Below, in pieces: positions 23,464 through 32,459 of a DNA stretch of 43,831 nucleotides (position 1 is its first letter; every line of letters begins with the position of its first letter). The stretch is from Myxococcales bacterium (GTDB taxonomy: Bacteria > Myxococcota_A > UBA9160 > UBA4427). A model generated the notes under the pieces. It was not told the origin of the DNA. It made no database searches and was given only the letters and a program-made list of their open reading frames with translations. The stretch lies in contig DUBZ01000122.1 in NCBI GenBank assembly GCA_012960035.1, positions 21,767-65,597 on the forward strand. Reading direction: 5' to 3'. The translations under genes and the position numbers were made by a program.

Positions 23464-24675
23464 ATGAAGCGAGTTTCGAGAAGACAGTTCGGCAAGCTGG
23501 GAGCAACCGGCGTCGCAGCGCTATCCCACCCGCTGTTAGGGTCACCTGCGAAAGCATCCGAACTGTCCATTCCGAAGCAAGGGGGCTCAGAGTTTGCAGC
23601 GCTCGCGGGCGTTCCGAAGGGATCCTCTGACGAAGAGGTGGTCGACGCAGTACGTCGCGCCGCTTTAGAGGCCAGCGATTTCTCGTGGCTAAGCCGCGGC
23701 GATCATATCTTGATCAAGACTGTTTGTAACTCTGGCAACCAATACCCGTTTACAACGGACCCGGTTGCATTGCGCGCAATGATCGGACTCCTTAAAGAAC
23801 GCGGCGCAGGCAAGATCACCGTCGCCGATATGTCGGGCGTTGAGGGCGTGCGCTTCAGCAAAGATCGGACGCGTGGAAGCACGCGGGAACTCATGACCAA
23901 AAACGGCATGGCGCAAACCACAGAAGACGCTGGGGCAACCGTTCATGCGTTCGAAGAACAGGGATGGGATGCGTTTCACCCTGAGCCTCCCGCGCCGAAT
24001 TCGTCCTGGCCGTCCGAAGTCATGATGCCGGACATCGTCAACGAGGTAGATCATATCGTCCTCATGCCGCGTTGTTCGCGACACGTACTCGCTGGGAGTT
24101 CACTTGGACTCAAGGCAGCCGTCGGCTGGTGGCGCCACGACTCGCGCCTTGCCTATCACTACAACGGCTCTCTTCTACCCGAGAAAACCGCAGAAGCGAA
24201 CCTCGTCCCGTCACTCGTCGACAAGCAGCGACTCGTCATCACGAGCGCCACACGGGTTGTGTCCACCTTCGGTCCGGACAACGGCCACATTCAGGACCCG
24301 GATACGGGCCTCGTGATCGCGTCATCATCCATCGTCGCCCACGACATGCTGTCGATGAGTTGGCTCCTCGAGAACCATCGCCTCACACCGGACGATCTGA
24401 AGAGTGGGGTCATGGATGATCCGTACGTCAATCACTGGGTCGGCAATCTGATCAACCGCATCGTCGTAGGCTGGCTCGACGGCGGCATTAAAAAAATGCT
24501 AACCGACAGTGCCCCCCCGAGCATTCGACACAAGAGCATTTGGGACGACCGAATCTTAAACCGCGCTTTCGAAGTCTTCGGCGGTGTCCCAACGCTCGAA
24601 CTCGCTGACGCAGTGGGGAACTTGCCTGCGCCCATCATGCAGATGCTGAAGCAATCGACAACGCGTCCGAGTTAA
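23464..24675 (+). CDS. Tat-exported DUF362-family protein
   Basis: The 403-aa protein follows GGAGG at eight bases. The N-terminus MKRVSRRQFGKLGATGVAAL is a twin-arginine signal (SRRQFGK), so it is exported folded, usually with a cofactor. The body has the DUF362 pattern: HILIKTVCNSGNQYPFTTDP, then LKERGAGKITVADMSGVEG, HIVLMPRCSRHVLAGSSLGL and KAAVGWW. DUF362 proteins are poorly characterised and sometimes carry Fe-S clusters, but no CxxCxxC motif is seen here. A DUF1214 relic precedes it on the same strand. Confidence 0.85.
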   Translation: MKRVSRRQFGKLGATGVAALSHPLLGSPAKASELSIPKQGGSEFAALAGVPKGSSDEEVVDAVRRAALEASDFSWLSRGDHILIKTVCNSGNQYPFTTDPVALRAMIGLLKERGAGKITVADMSGVEGVRFSKDRTRGSTRELMTKNGMAQTTEDAGATVHAFEEQGWDAFHPEPPAPNSSWPSEVMMPDIVNEVDHIVLMPRCSRHVLAGSSLGLKAAVGWWRHDSRLAYHYNGSLLPEKTAEANLVPSLVDKQRLVITSATRVVSTFGPDNGHIQDPDTGLVIASSSIVAHDMLSMSWLLENHRLTPDDLKSGVMDDPYVNHWVGNLINRIVVGWLDGGIKKMLTDSAPPSIRHKSIWDDRILNRAFEVFGGVPTLELADAVGNLPAPIMQMLKQSTTRPS

Positions 24676-24794
24676 CCGTCATCGGTGTTCGCGATTCGCC
24701 CGAGCCCATGAATGCGAGCCGCGCACTGAAATACCGCTGACACCTAACCGCGTTGCTCTCGCGATCAGGTCTTCGTTCAAGCGATCGCCGCAGC

Positions 24795-27236
24795 TCAGCT
24801 CACCGCACGTTCGAGTACCTCGACGACGCCGCGATCGCCATCGAGGAGAACACGGTCACCCGTGCGCAGGGCGCGCGTACCAATGCGAGTGTTGAGGACC
24901 GCTGGCAGACCGTATTCGCGCGCCACCACTGCGCCGTGTGAAACCGCACTCCCGACGTCGGTCACGAGTCCTGCGATGACAGCGAAGTACGGCGTCCAGC
25001 CTACATCGGTGATTGGCGAGACCAAAATTTCGCCGGGCTCCAAAGCTTCTGCGTCTTCCAACGCGAGAACCACCCGCACAATGCCCTCAACTTTGCCTTG
25101 GCTTACCGGCTTGCCGACGATGAGTTCGTCGTTCTCGTCGGTGTCGAACACGAGGAGTTCAGGTTCTGGAAGTCCCACGCAAACTTCTGGAAAGTGCAGG
25201 GTCTCTTGATAGGCGAGAGCCTGCCGGCGAGCGACCGCTTCTTCCGTTAGCGCGTCGCCGGGAGGAGCTCCAGCGAGGGTTCCGAGTTCTTCGTGAGTCA
25301 AGAAGTAGACCGCGTCTGCGTCCGGAAGCCGGCCTTCTCTCTCAAGCTGTGCGCCTAGTGCGCGATAGGCACGCTTGAAGTGGACGGTGCAGGCAACGAG
25401 ATGTGATTTGCATGCCTCGCGATTGCGCACCGCGGCGTGCGCAAAGCGAGACAACCAGCGAAAGGGTTCATTTGCACCGGCATCTCGAGAGGAGACATTG
25501 TCGCGCGCCGGTGCTTGGGGTTCTTGCGGTCCCCCTTTCAATCGGCCGCGAAGCTGAGCCTGCAGCGAGCGCACAACGGGTGTCGGTTCGTGAGCCCATT
25601 CGGGCTGTCGCACGTCGAGTTCGCGCACACTGCGGTGACCGTGGCGCGACATATAGGCTCGGAACAGCACGCCGGCTTCACCCGAGTCGTCACGATTCAG
25701 CCATGCCACTGCGTCGGGAACGGCAAGTTCGCAGAACCCCTGGTTCGCGTCGCCTAGAGACACCAGTGCTTCGAGAATGCGGGTTGCGCCTTCGGCGATG
25801 TCAGCACTCTCAACGCCCTTGGCACCCGTAAGCAGACGGGACACCGCTGCATGATGGGCATCAGTCGGCTCCTCGCCCTTCGACAAGATCCGCAGAAGGA
25901 TGGGGGTGAGTGCGCCGGCACCAGAAGACACCGTAAGGTGCAATTGGTACGCCTCGTAGAGACTTTCCATTCGTGCGTCGATGTGTCGCCAGCTTTCCAG
26001 CCCGCTTTCGCCGACCGCAATGTCGCCGAGCCCGCGTAGCACTTCCATTCGCCGCAGCTTCGGCTGCGCGCGCAGCACCGCCGTCACTTGCTTCACGATG
26101 CGCGGGATGCGAACCCAAATCGACGGCACCGGGGCAGCCACGACTTCTGGAATGACACGACCACAGACCGCCAGGCTCTGTTGATCGGGATGGCCGCCCG
26201 TCACCGCGGAGGAAAAGCGAGCCCCCCCGCTCAAGTTGATAAAGAGATGTCCGTGAGACATGAGGACGTACACGTTTTCGGCAGAACGTTCTTTCCGCAC
26301 GCCGATGTCAATCATGTTGTCCTGAAAGCCGACGTCGATGGCACGTGCGCAGTTTGAATACGTGAGCGGAGAGACGGCGCCCGGCATCATTTCGCCCACA
26401 TTGCAACGGGTGAAGACATCGCCGGGAATTCTTGACACAGAGTCGAGCGTTTGAGGGTCTAGCCCCAACGTTGTAATGGGCCGCGCTTGCAACCAGAAGA
26501 GCGTTCCGTTCTGATCGATCGCCCATTCGAGATCCAACGGTTCGCTCGCTCGGGTCTCCGCATCGATCGCTTCCCGAGCAATCTGCTCCCGTTCGCCGTT
26601 TGCGAGTACCGGCGCGCCTCCCGCGAGCTGCGTCGGTTCCCATCGGCCGTTGCGTCGCGCGAGTTCATCGTGGTCGGGAGAGGCCTGGCCCGATACCAAC
26701 GCTTCGCCAAGACCCGCGACCGAATCGAGAACCAACCGCGCCCGCCGGTTCGTGACAGGGTCGGCGGTAAAGCAAACTCCGGCCGCACGCGCGTCCACCA
26801 TGCGTTGGACCACAAGCGGCATGACCGGCGCGGGTTCATTCGTATCGGTGCGCTCGTCGCGATACGCGGTGGCGCGTTCGCTTTGTGCGGACGCAAGGCA
26901 GTGCGTGATCGCTGCCGCCATCTCTTCACGGCCGCTTACGTTCAGCACACTTTCATACTGGCCTGCGAACGAAGCTTCCGTTCCGTCTTCGTCGAGCGCC
27001 GACGAACGAACGGCAAAGCGCGTGTCTCCTTGCTTCTCCATCCAAGTCGAAAGCTCGGCAGGGACTTCATCGGCGCGGCCGTTCAATAACACCACGGCGT
27101 CGGGCACCCGCAATCCCATCGCGCGCAAGCGCGCGAGCCCGGTTGCCTTACCGCCGACGGCTCCGGGATGCTCTCCGACTTCTTCGAGGCCAAGAACCCG
27201 CGGCGTCGACTCCGTTTCCAAGTCGGCGTCGCTCAT
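24795..27236 (-). CDS. PEP synthase/rifampin-phosphotransferase-like enzyme
   Basis: About 813 aa (ATG 27236; a GTG four codons earlier is also possible, and neither has a clear site). An ATP-grasp PPDK N-terminal domain shows GGKATGLARLRAMGLRVPDA, FAVRSSALDEDGTEASFAGQ and LEWAIDQNGTLFWLQARPIT. A long middle region (about 290-700) corresponds to the substrate domain in rifampin phosphotransferases. The C-terminal swivel domain has GSAVSHGAVVAREYGLPAVL with the phospho-carrier His. The order ATP-binding, substrate domain, swivel His is that of RPH rather than classical PpsA, which has a C-terminal TIM barrel. It may phosphorylate a small molecule via a pyrophospho-His intermediate; the substrate is not evident. 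Confidence 0.85.
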   Translation of the reverse strand: MSDADLETESTPRVLGLEEVGEHPGAVGGKATGLARLRAMGLRVPDAVVLLNGRADEVPAELSTWMEKQGDTRFAVRSSALDEDGTEASFAGQYESVLNVSGREEMAAAITHCLASAQSERATAYRDERTDTNEPAPVMPLVVQRMVDARAAGVCFTADPVTNRRARLVLDSVAGLGEALVSGQASPDHDELARRNGRWEPTQLAGGAPVLANGEREQIAREAIDAETRASEPLDLEWAIDQNGTLFWLQARPITTLGLDPQTLDSVSRIPGDVFTRCNVGEMMPGAVSPLTYSNCARAIDVGFQDNMIDIGVRKERSAENVYVLMSHGHLFINLSGGARFSSAVTGGHPDQQSLAVCGRVIPEVVAAPVPSIWVRIPRIVKQVTAVLRAQPKLRRMEVLRGLGDIAVGESGLESWRHIDARMESLYEAYQLHLTVSSGAGALTPILLRILSKGEEPTDAHHAAVSRLLTGAKGVESADIAEGATRILEALVSLGDANQGFCELAVPDAVAWLNRDDSGEAGVLFRAYMSRHGHRSVRELDVRQPEWAHEPTPVVRSLQAQLRGRLKGGPQEPQAPARDNVSSRDAGANEPFRWLSRFAHAAVRNREACKSHLVACTVHFKRAYRALGAQLEREGRLPDADAVYFLTHEELGTLAGAPPGDALTEEAVARRQALAYQETLHFPEVCVGLPEPELLVFDTDENDELIVGKPVSQGKVEGIVRVVLALEDAEALEPGEILVSPITDVGWTPYFAVIAGLVTDVGSAVSHGAVVAREYGLPAVLNTRIGTRALRTGDRVLLDGDRGVVEVLERAVS

Positions 27237-27320
27237 AGGGTGGCGCACTCGCCCATACCCACGGAGCCCGCTCGGGTAATCGTGGCTCGCAACTTTGAAT
27301 AGGAATGACCGCTCACTTCT

Positions 27321-27686
27321 TTATCCCCAATGACCTTCTGCGTATGGCGTGTTCCAACAGTGGGCCAAGCGACCCTCTTCTACCGTAAAGACCTCAATGC
27401 CGCACATCTTCGTGTCGTTGTGCTTCGTCATGGTCATGTTCCAGACAGAAGTAACGCTGGTCTCGTTCGCGCAAGTGACGACTCGCGAGATCGTGACGCC
27501 CATTTTTTCGACGCCCATGCGCACGCGTTCGATCTGCTCGTCGTGGCTCAAGTTGGTGGTCTTGCCGTCGGGGTCATGTCGAACGATGGGATCCGCGCAT
27601 CGTTCCCAGATCAACTCGAACTTGCCCTCGTTGTTGACTTCGTCCCCATAGCGCTCCAGCAAGATCTGCGCGGCCGGCTTCGACAT
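27321..27686 (-). CDS. NTF2-like/SnoaL-type small protein
   Basis: The ATG at 27686 follows GGAGG nine bases upstream. The 121-aa protein has the cone-like fold pattern of NTF2-like proteins: an N-terminal helix ILLERYGDEVNNEGKFELIW, a HDPDGKTTNLSHDEQIERVR segment, then SVTSVWNMTMTKHNDTKMCG and EVFTVEEGRLAHCWNTPYAE. Related SnoaL-like and ketosteroid-isomerase-like proteins act as isomerases, hydrolases or cyclases on polycyclic or steroid substrates. The active-site acid cannot be assigned with certainty. It is divergent from the SDR pair, with an AT-rich promoter-like stretch at 27763-27780 between them. Confidence 0.78.
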   Translation of the reverse strand: MSKPAAQILLERYGDEVNNEGKFELIWERCADPIVRHDPDGKTTNLSHDEQIERVRMGVEKMGVTISRVVTCANETSVTSVWNMTMTKHNDTKMCGIEVFTVEEGRLAHCWNTPYAEGHWG

Positions 27687-27853
27687 CGCTCCCATCCTCC
27701 CCGTTCTTCTTTCCCGCTCTACGGCGTGAAGTGCGCCCCGCAGGCACGCGAGGCGCAAAGGTGATTATCATATAAAACTGTAGTGTGGTACCAGAACTTC
27801 GATGCCGTCCCACCCCCGCATCCGCAGCCAAACTTTCGAGGAGAGTCGAAACC

Positions 27854-28684
27854 ATGATCCAAGATTTTCGCGGCAAGGTGGCCGTAGTCACGGGCGCTGC
27901 AAGTGGTATTGGCCGCGCGCTGGCCCAGGGCTTTGCGAACGAGGGCATGCGTGTGGTGGCCGCTGACATTGATGAGCCCGGTGCCAAGGCCACGGCGGAG
28001 TCGATCGGCAACGATGCGATCGCATGTACCGTGGACGTCGCCGAAGAAAGTTCCGTCGCCACTCTCGCGGATGCGAGCTTCGACGCTTTCGGGCAAGTCG
28101 ACCTTTTAGTCAATAACGCCGGAGTCTTCCAAGGTGGCCTGTTCTGGGAGCGCAGTGTTGAAGATTGGGAATGGACGTTGGGCGTCAACGTCTGGGGCAT
28201 CATCCACGGCACTCGAAGCTTTGTGCCGCGCATGATCGCGCAAGGCACCGAGGGCCATGTCGTCAACACGGCTTCGGTCGCGGCTTTTGTCGCGGGACCG
28301 GCCTCGAGTCCCTATGTGGTTTCAAAGTGCGCAGCGCTGTCGCTGACCGAGTGCCTCGCTTTGGACCTCGGCGCGGTCGAATCGAAGATTGGTGCCTCGG
28401 TCCTCACCCCGAGCACTTTCGAAACCGGAATCGCGCGAACCGCGCGGGTGCGTCCAGAACGCTATGGGGTCGACGAAAGCGAAGACGGCAAAGGGACCGT
28501 GCAGGCGCTCGACGCAATGATCAGTGATGGCAAGCCGCCCGAAGCGGCCCTCGAACCAGTCCTCGCGGGCATCCGGTCTGGTGAGTTCCTCATCCCAACC
28601 CAACCGAGCTACCGCGCCCAAATTCGCAACCGTTACGACGCGTTGCTGGAACGAAAACTTCCGTCTCTCATCGCAGTGGATTAA
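27854..28684 (+). CDS. Short-chain dehydrogenase/reductase (classical)
   Basis: ATG 27854 follows an AGGAG-type site; the product is 276 aa. It has VAVVTGAASGIGRALAQGFA with the TGxxxGIG loop, DIDEPG at the end of beta-2, VDLLVNNAGVF, and NTASVAAFVAGPA with the catalytic Ser. YVVSK is the Tyr-Lys pair. LTPSTFETGIARTARVRPER lies in the substrate-loop region. The acidic Asp at the end of the second strand suggests NAD(H) use. The next gene, also an SDR, starts 22 bases later, so the two form an operon. The alcohol or ketone substrate is unknown. Confidence 0.9.
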   Translation: MIQDFRGKVAVVTGAASGIGRALAQGFANEGMRVVAADIDEPGAKATAESIGNDAIACTVDVAEESSVATLADASFDAFGQVDLLVNNAGVFQGGLFWERSVEDWEWTLGVNVWGIIHGTRSFVPRMIAQGTEGHVVNTASVAAFVAGPASSPYVVSKCAALSLTECLALDLGAVESKIGASVLTPSTFETGIARTARVRPERYGVDESEDGKGTVQALDAMISDGKPPEAALEPVLAGIRSGEFLIPTQPSYRAQIRNRYDALLERKLPSLIAVD

Positions 28685-28706
28685 TCGAGAAGCCAGGAGA
28701 AGCATC

Positions 28707-29516
28707 ATGAAGGAACTTCGCGGTCGTGTGGCGGCGGTGACAGGAGCGGCAAGTGGCATCGGCCGCGCGACGGCCGAAAGTCTCGCCGCGCAGGGATGCA
28801 ACTTGGCCCTCATCGATCTGGACGAGAATCGACTCAAAGAAGTCGCCGCCGCAGTGGAAGCGCTCGGCGTTCGCGCGACGTGTCACCTGGCTGACGTTTC
28901 CAACGCGGAGCGCATGCGGGAACTGCCCGATGAAATTACGGCGGCGCATGGCGGCATCAACATTCTGGTCAACAACGCGGGCGTCTCGGTGCTCAAAAGT
29001 TTTGAGGAGCACAGCCTCGAAGATTTCCAGTGGCTTGTCGGCGTCAACTTCTGGGGCGTAGTGCACGGCTGCAAGTTCTTTTTACCAGAGCTCCACAAAG
29101 CAGACGAAGCCCACATCGTAAACATCTCGAGCATGTTCGGTTTTGTAGGAGTGCCAGGCCAGAGCAGTTACTGCGCCACAAAATTTGCAGTGCGGGGCTT
29201 CAGTGAATCGCTCTGGGCCGAGCTGCGCGACACTACGGTCGGCGTTACGAGCATCCACCCGGGCGGTATTTCTACGGGGATCACGCGAACCGTGCGGGTG
29301 AAGAACGAAGAAGCGCGAGAGCAACTACAAGAGAGCTTCGACAAATACGGCCACCCGCCGGAAGACGTCGCGCGAGCCATCATCAAAGGCATCCGCAAGA
29401 AGAAGCTTCGCGTCATCGTTGGGATCGAAGCCTACTTGGCAGACTGGATAAAACGACTGCTGCCGATCGGCTTTCATCGTCATCTCGCTTCGCGAATGCG
29501 CGTGCCGGGTAGCTGA
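28707..29516 (+). CDS. Short-chain dehydrogenase/reductase (classical)
   Basis: The ATG at 28707 is seven bases after AGGAG. The 269-aa protein has VAAVTGAASGIGRATAESLA, DLDENR after beta-2 and INILVNNAGVS. NISSMFGFVGVPGQSSY holds the Ser and Tyr, followed by CATK with the Lys. IHPGGISTGITRTVRV lies in the substrate region, and a basic C-terminal tail has KGIRKKKLRVIVGI and ADWIKRLLPIG. It shares its layout, including the GI(A/T)RT-R-V segment, with the upstream SDR. The pair therefore probably arose by tandem duplication and diverged. Confidence 0.9.
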   Translation: MKELRGRVAAVTGAASGIGRATAESLAAQGCNLALIDLDENRLKEVAAAVEALGVRATCHLADVSNAERMRELPDEITAAHGGINILVNNAGVSVLKSFEEHSLEDFQWLVGVNFWGVVHGCKFFLPELHKADEAHIVNISSMFGFVGVPGQSSYCATKFAVRGFSESLWAELRDTTVGVTSIHPGGISTGITRTVRVKNEEAREQLQESFDKYGHPPEDVARAIIKGIRKKKLRVIVGIEAYLADWIKRLLPIGFHRHLASRMRVPGS

Positions 29517-29671
29517 ACCCAGGCGTCGCCGGTACGAAAACTCTTGAGGACCCGCTGGCTTCCATCCAGGGCAGTCGACATGCACGTTTCGGTGGCGTCG
29601 ATTGGCGCGCGGTTGAGCGCTCCCGCTTCATCACACATCCGGCAACGCCCTGCACAGTTCCAGCGCAGCCC

Positions 29672-30457
29672 TCATTGCATCGGCGGAACACCTGTTAGGT
29701 CGCACCCGGCGAGAAGTCCACCATCGACCGCGATTGCCTGCCCGGTGATGCCAGAGGACTGATCGCTTGCGAGGAAGACCACGAGGTTCGCGACCTCAAC
29801 GGGTTGAAGCGTCTTCCCGGTTGCGTGCATGTCCGCGATGGCTTCTCGGCTCTTGAGCCCGAGGCCCACAACTTGGTCGAGCATCGGCGTTTCAACCGCG
29901 CCGGGACACACGCAATTCGAGCGAATGCCCTTGCGGCCGTATTCGATTGCGGCGGAGCGAGAGAGATTGATGAGCCCCGCCTTCGCGGTGGCATAAGGAG
30001 AGTTGCCCGCAGAGGACACGAATCCGTAAATCGAGGATGTCGAAATGATGGATCCGCCGCCTTGCTCGATCATGTGAGGGATCGCGGCCTTCATGCCGTA
30101 CATCGCGGCGGTGAGCATCACGCGGAGACTTCGGTCCCAGCCCTCGGGATCAAGGTCAGCGACGTAGCCACCCGTGCTAGTGGCGGCGTTATTAAAGAGG
30201 ATGTCGATGCGTCCAAATTCGGATAACGCAACGCCCACACTCGCCATGACTTCGTCTAGGTTCGCGACATCGCAGTGGGAGTAAACAGCCCGACCGCCCG
30301 CACTCTTGAGTTCTTCGACAAGCTTTTCGCCGGCTTCGTCGTTGATGTCAGAGCAGACAACTGCGGCGCCTTCTTCTACAAAGCGTCGGAGCGTCGCCGA
30401 ACCAATGCCGCCACTACCGCCGCTAACCCATGCCACCTTGCCTTCGAGTACGCCCAT
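29672..30457 (-). CDS. Short-chain dehydrogenase/reductase
   Basis: ATG 30457 is eight bases after GGGAG and gives 261 aa. Motifs are WVSGGSGGIGSATLRRFVEE (cofactor loop, with Ser-Gly-Gly in place of Thr-Gly), CSDINDEAG, and ILFNNAATSTGG (NNAA instead of NNAG). STSSIYGFVSSAGNSPYATA and K then follow with the Ser-Tyr-Lys set intact. CVCPGAVETPMLDQVVGLGL and SSGITGQAIAVDGGLLAG are typical of 3-oxoacyl-ACP-reductase-like SDRs. It is convergent with the SDR pair, and the 155 bases between hold no clear terminator. Confidence 0.9.
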   Translation of the reverse strand: MGVLEGKVAWVSGGSGGIGSATLRRFVEEGAAVVCSDINDEAGEKLVEELKSAGGRAVYSHCDVANLDEVMASVGVALSEFGRIDILFNNAATSTGGYVADLDPEGWDRSLRVMLTAAMYGMKAAIPHMIEQGGGSIISTSSIYGFVSSAGNSPYATAKAGLINLSRSAAIEYGRKGIRSNCVCPGAVETPMLDQVVGLGLKSREAIADMHATGKTLQPVEVANLVVFLASDQSSGITGQAIAVDGGLLAGCDLTGVPPMQ

Positions 30458-30812
30458 CGTGTTTCTCCCGGATGTATTGAAGGTGGAAGTTAGTCCGGGA
30501 AGGACGTCTTTCTCCAGTCGCGTTCTGAAGCGCATGAAGCGAGTACAGCGCCCTCCGCTTCAACTCGACTGCCACGTCCCAACTTCCCCCACCCTACGCT
30601 CAGTCGATCTCGGAGACTTCTGCCGACTAGGCCGACGGAAAGCCTTCCCCTTCGGGCTTCGCAGCGGGGGTTAGAACGAAAGCCCTTGTCCGCGAACTCA
30701 TTTGGCAGCCGGCGACCCACTTACGCCCAAGGCTGAAGAAGTAGCGGCCCAGTGGGACGTCGGAGCCATTGAAAGCCAGGATGTTCGTAGACCGTTCAGT
30801 ACCGCGAGTCGT
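30458..30812. other. 355-bp gap without a recognised gene
   Basis: This is the upstream region of the preceding SDR and the downstream region of the UGPase gene. A GGGAG site for the SDR lies at its left edge. Short frames on both strands show no family features. Confidence 0.4.
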
Positions 30813-32192
30813 CTAGGACTGGAGAACCGAACCCGCTTTGATTGCTTTGCGCTCAACGTCTTCGTTGATCATTTCTACGTTGCCTTCAACGACAACACCA
30901 GAACCAAAGTGATGGTCTCCCCGGACCCTCCAACGGTCACACTTCGCAAGCGATGGCGCACCCTCTGAAAAGCGTTGCATGAGGTCATCGATCATGCCGA
31001 AGTGTGTCGGGTCGAGGTCAACGACGGGATTGCGGTTTCCAGAATCAGCCGAGGGTACAAGCCGGTGGTCAGATGAGACCTCGTAAGCATCGGACCAAAG
31101 TACGAGCAGATCGTTTGTCGTCTTTACGGGTGTGAATCGAGTTCGAGGCACCTCGATCGCACGGGCGCCTGGAAACAATGAAATCGCTGCCCCCATTGCA
31201 GTTTCGATCTGATAACAGCGCGGGCTATCCGGGTCGCTCGCCGAAACCCGTTTCTCATTGCAGATCACGGGCAAGTCGAACCCACCGGAACGAAGCGCTT
31301 GATCCAATGCGCGAAGGTCCAACCATAGGTTGTTGGTATTGAAGTACCGGTGTCGCTCCACGTTTTGAAATGCATCCCGGTCTTCATCTGAACACTGCGC
31401 GACTTCGCGTAGGATCAAACCGCCCTGGGCATCGATCGCCAGATGCCCACCCTTCTTGTCTGCTTCTGTCCGCTTTGCCACTTCCATTGCAAAATGAAGC
31501 TCACCGGAAGCCATCCAACCGAGAATCGAAGGGTCGAGGACTGCGCCCAGGTTGTCAGCGTTCGAGACGAAGCAGTACCGGTATCCCTCGTCGAGCAATT
31601 TCGCGAGCATTCCCGAGCTCGCCATCGCAATGTAGAGGTCCCCATGTCCCGGTGGACACCATTCGAGGCTTGGGTCTTCGGGCCACTCAACCGGCTCGAA
31701 CGTCTCCGTCAAAATTCGCGGCACTTTGTGTTGAAGAAAATCGAGCGGAAAACTGCCCGCCAACTCGGAATAGGCCGCCAGCGCAGCGAGGGAGTCATCT
31801 TGCGTCCGATAGCTGTTCATCAAAATCAACGGCAATTCAACACCATGGAGTTCTCGCTGATGCAGAATCTGACGCGCGATCAAATCGAGAAAGCTCACGT
31901 CCTTACGAACGGGCAGCAGCGACTTTGCCTTCGCTAGCCCCATGCTGGTCCCCAACCCTCCGTTGAGTTTGACCACGGCTGTCTGACCCAGCACCTCGAG
32001 CCCGCGATTTTCGTAGCCGGATATCTCCTCGTAACTCGACACGGCATCAGCAGGCTGAATGTCCGCCTCTCGAATCAACGTCTCACCGTTTGAGGCTACG
32101 AACGCGGCAGAGCGACTGAATGACTCCACCGCGATCTGCGGTAAACCAGCACCGCTCATTTTCTCAGCCAACCGTCGAACACGCGAGTCCAT
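30813..32192 (-). CDS. UTP-glucose-1-phosphate uridylyltransferase, eukaryote-like UDPGP family
   Basis: The ATG at 32192 is taken because AAGGAG precedes it; upstream ATGs (32222, 32237) lack a site. The 459-aa protein carries the UDPGP nucleotide-binding loop VVKLNGGLGTSMGLAKAKSL. LILMNSYRTQDDSL, CPPGHGDLY, FVSNADNLGAVLD, EVAKRTEADKKGGHLA and YFNTNNLWLDL follow, as in UGP2/UGP1. It makes UDP-glucose from UTP and glucose-1-phosphate. The family is distinct from bacterial GalU and is found in eukaryotes and scattered bacteria. It stands alone here. Confidence 0.92.
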   Translation of the reverse strand: MDSRVRRLAEKMSGAGLPQIAVESFSRSAAFVASNGETLIREADIQPADAVSSYEEISGYENRGLEVLGQTAVVKLNGGLGTSMGLAKAKSLLPVRKDVSFLDLIARQILHQRELHGVELPLILMNSYRTQDDSLAALAAYSELAGSFPLDFLQHKVPRILTETFEPVEWPEDPSLEWCPPGHGDLYIAMASSGMLAKLLDEGYRYCFVSNADNLGAVLDPSILGWMASGELHFAMEVAKRTEADKKGGHLAIDAQGGLILREVAQCSDEDRDAFQNVERHRYFNTNNLWLDLRALDQALRSGGFDLPVICNEKRVSASDPDSPRCYQIETAMGAAISLFPGARAIEVPRTRFTPVKTTNDLLVLWSDAYEVSSDHRLVPSADSGNRNPVVDLDPTHFGMIDDLMQRFSEGAPSLAKCDRWRVRGDHHFGSGVVVEGNVEMINEDVERKAIKAGSVLQS

Positions 32193-32459
32193 GGCGAATC
32201 GATCTCCTTCGTCGTCATTCATTATCAATGCTGACACGTTACGGGAGACAATCGCCCCGCGCGCTTCGCCGCTTGATTAATCCTAAACATAGAAGAACGC
32301 ACCCTCACAAACGCATCATGGGACGTAGGACCTTCGACTACGTTCGCGTGTCTCCTCACCGGATGCTGGATCTCCAAACTACGAGGCAGCTTCAGATCTC
32401 AAGGGCGGTCCCCGATGCCACGAACTGTGTTGAGCCTCATCACGAACGACAACCGTGGC

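Noticed and set aside
29517..29671. Rho-independent terminator between the convergent SDR genes
   Set aside because: No GC stem followed by a T run is visible on either strand.
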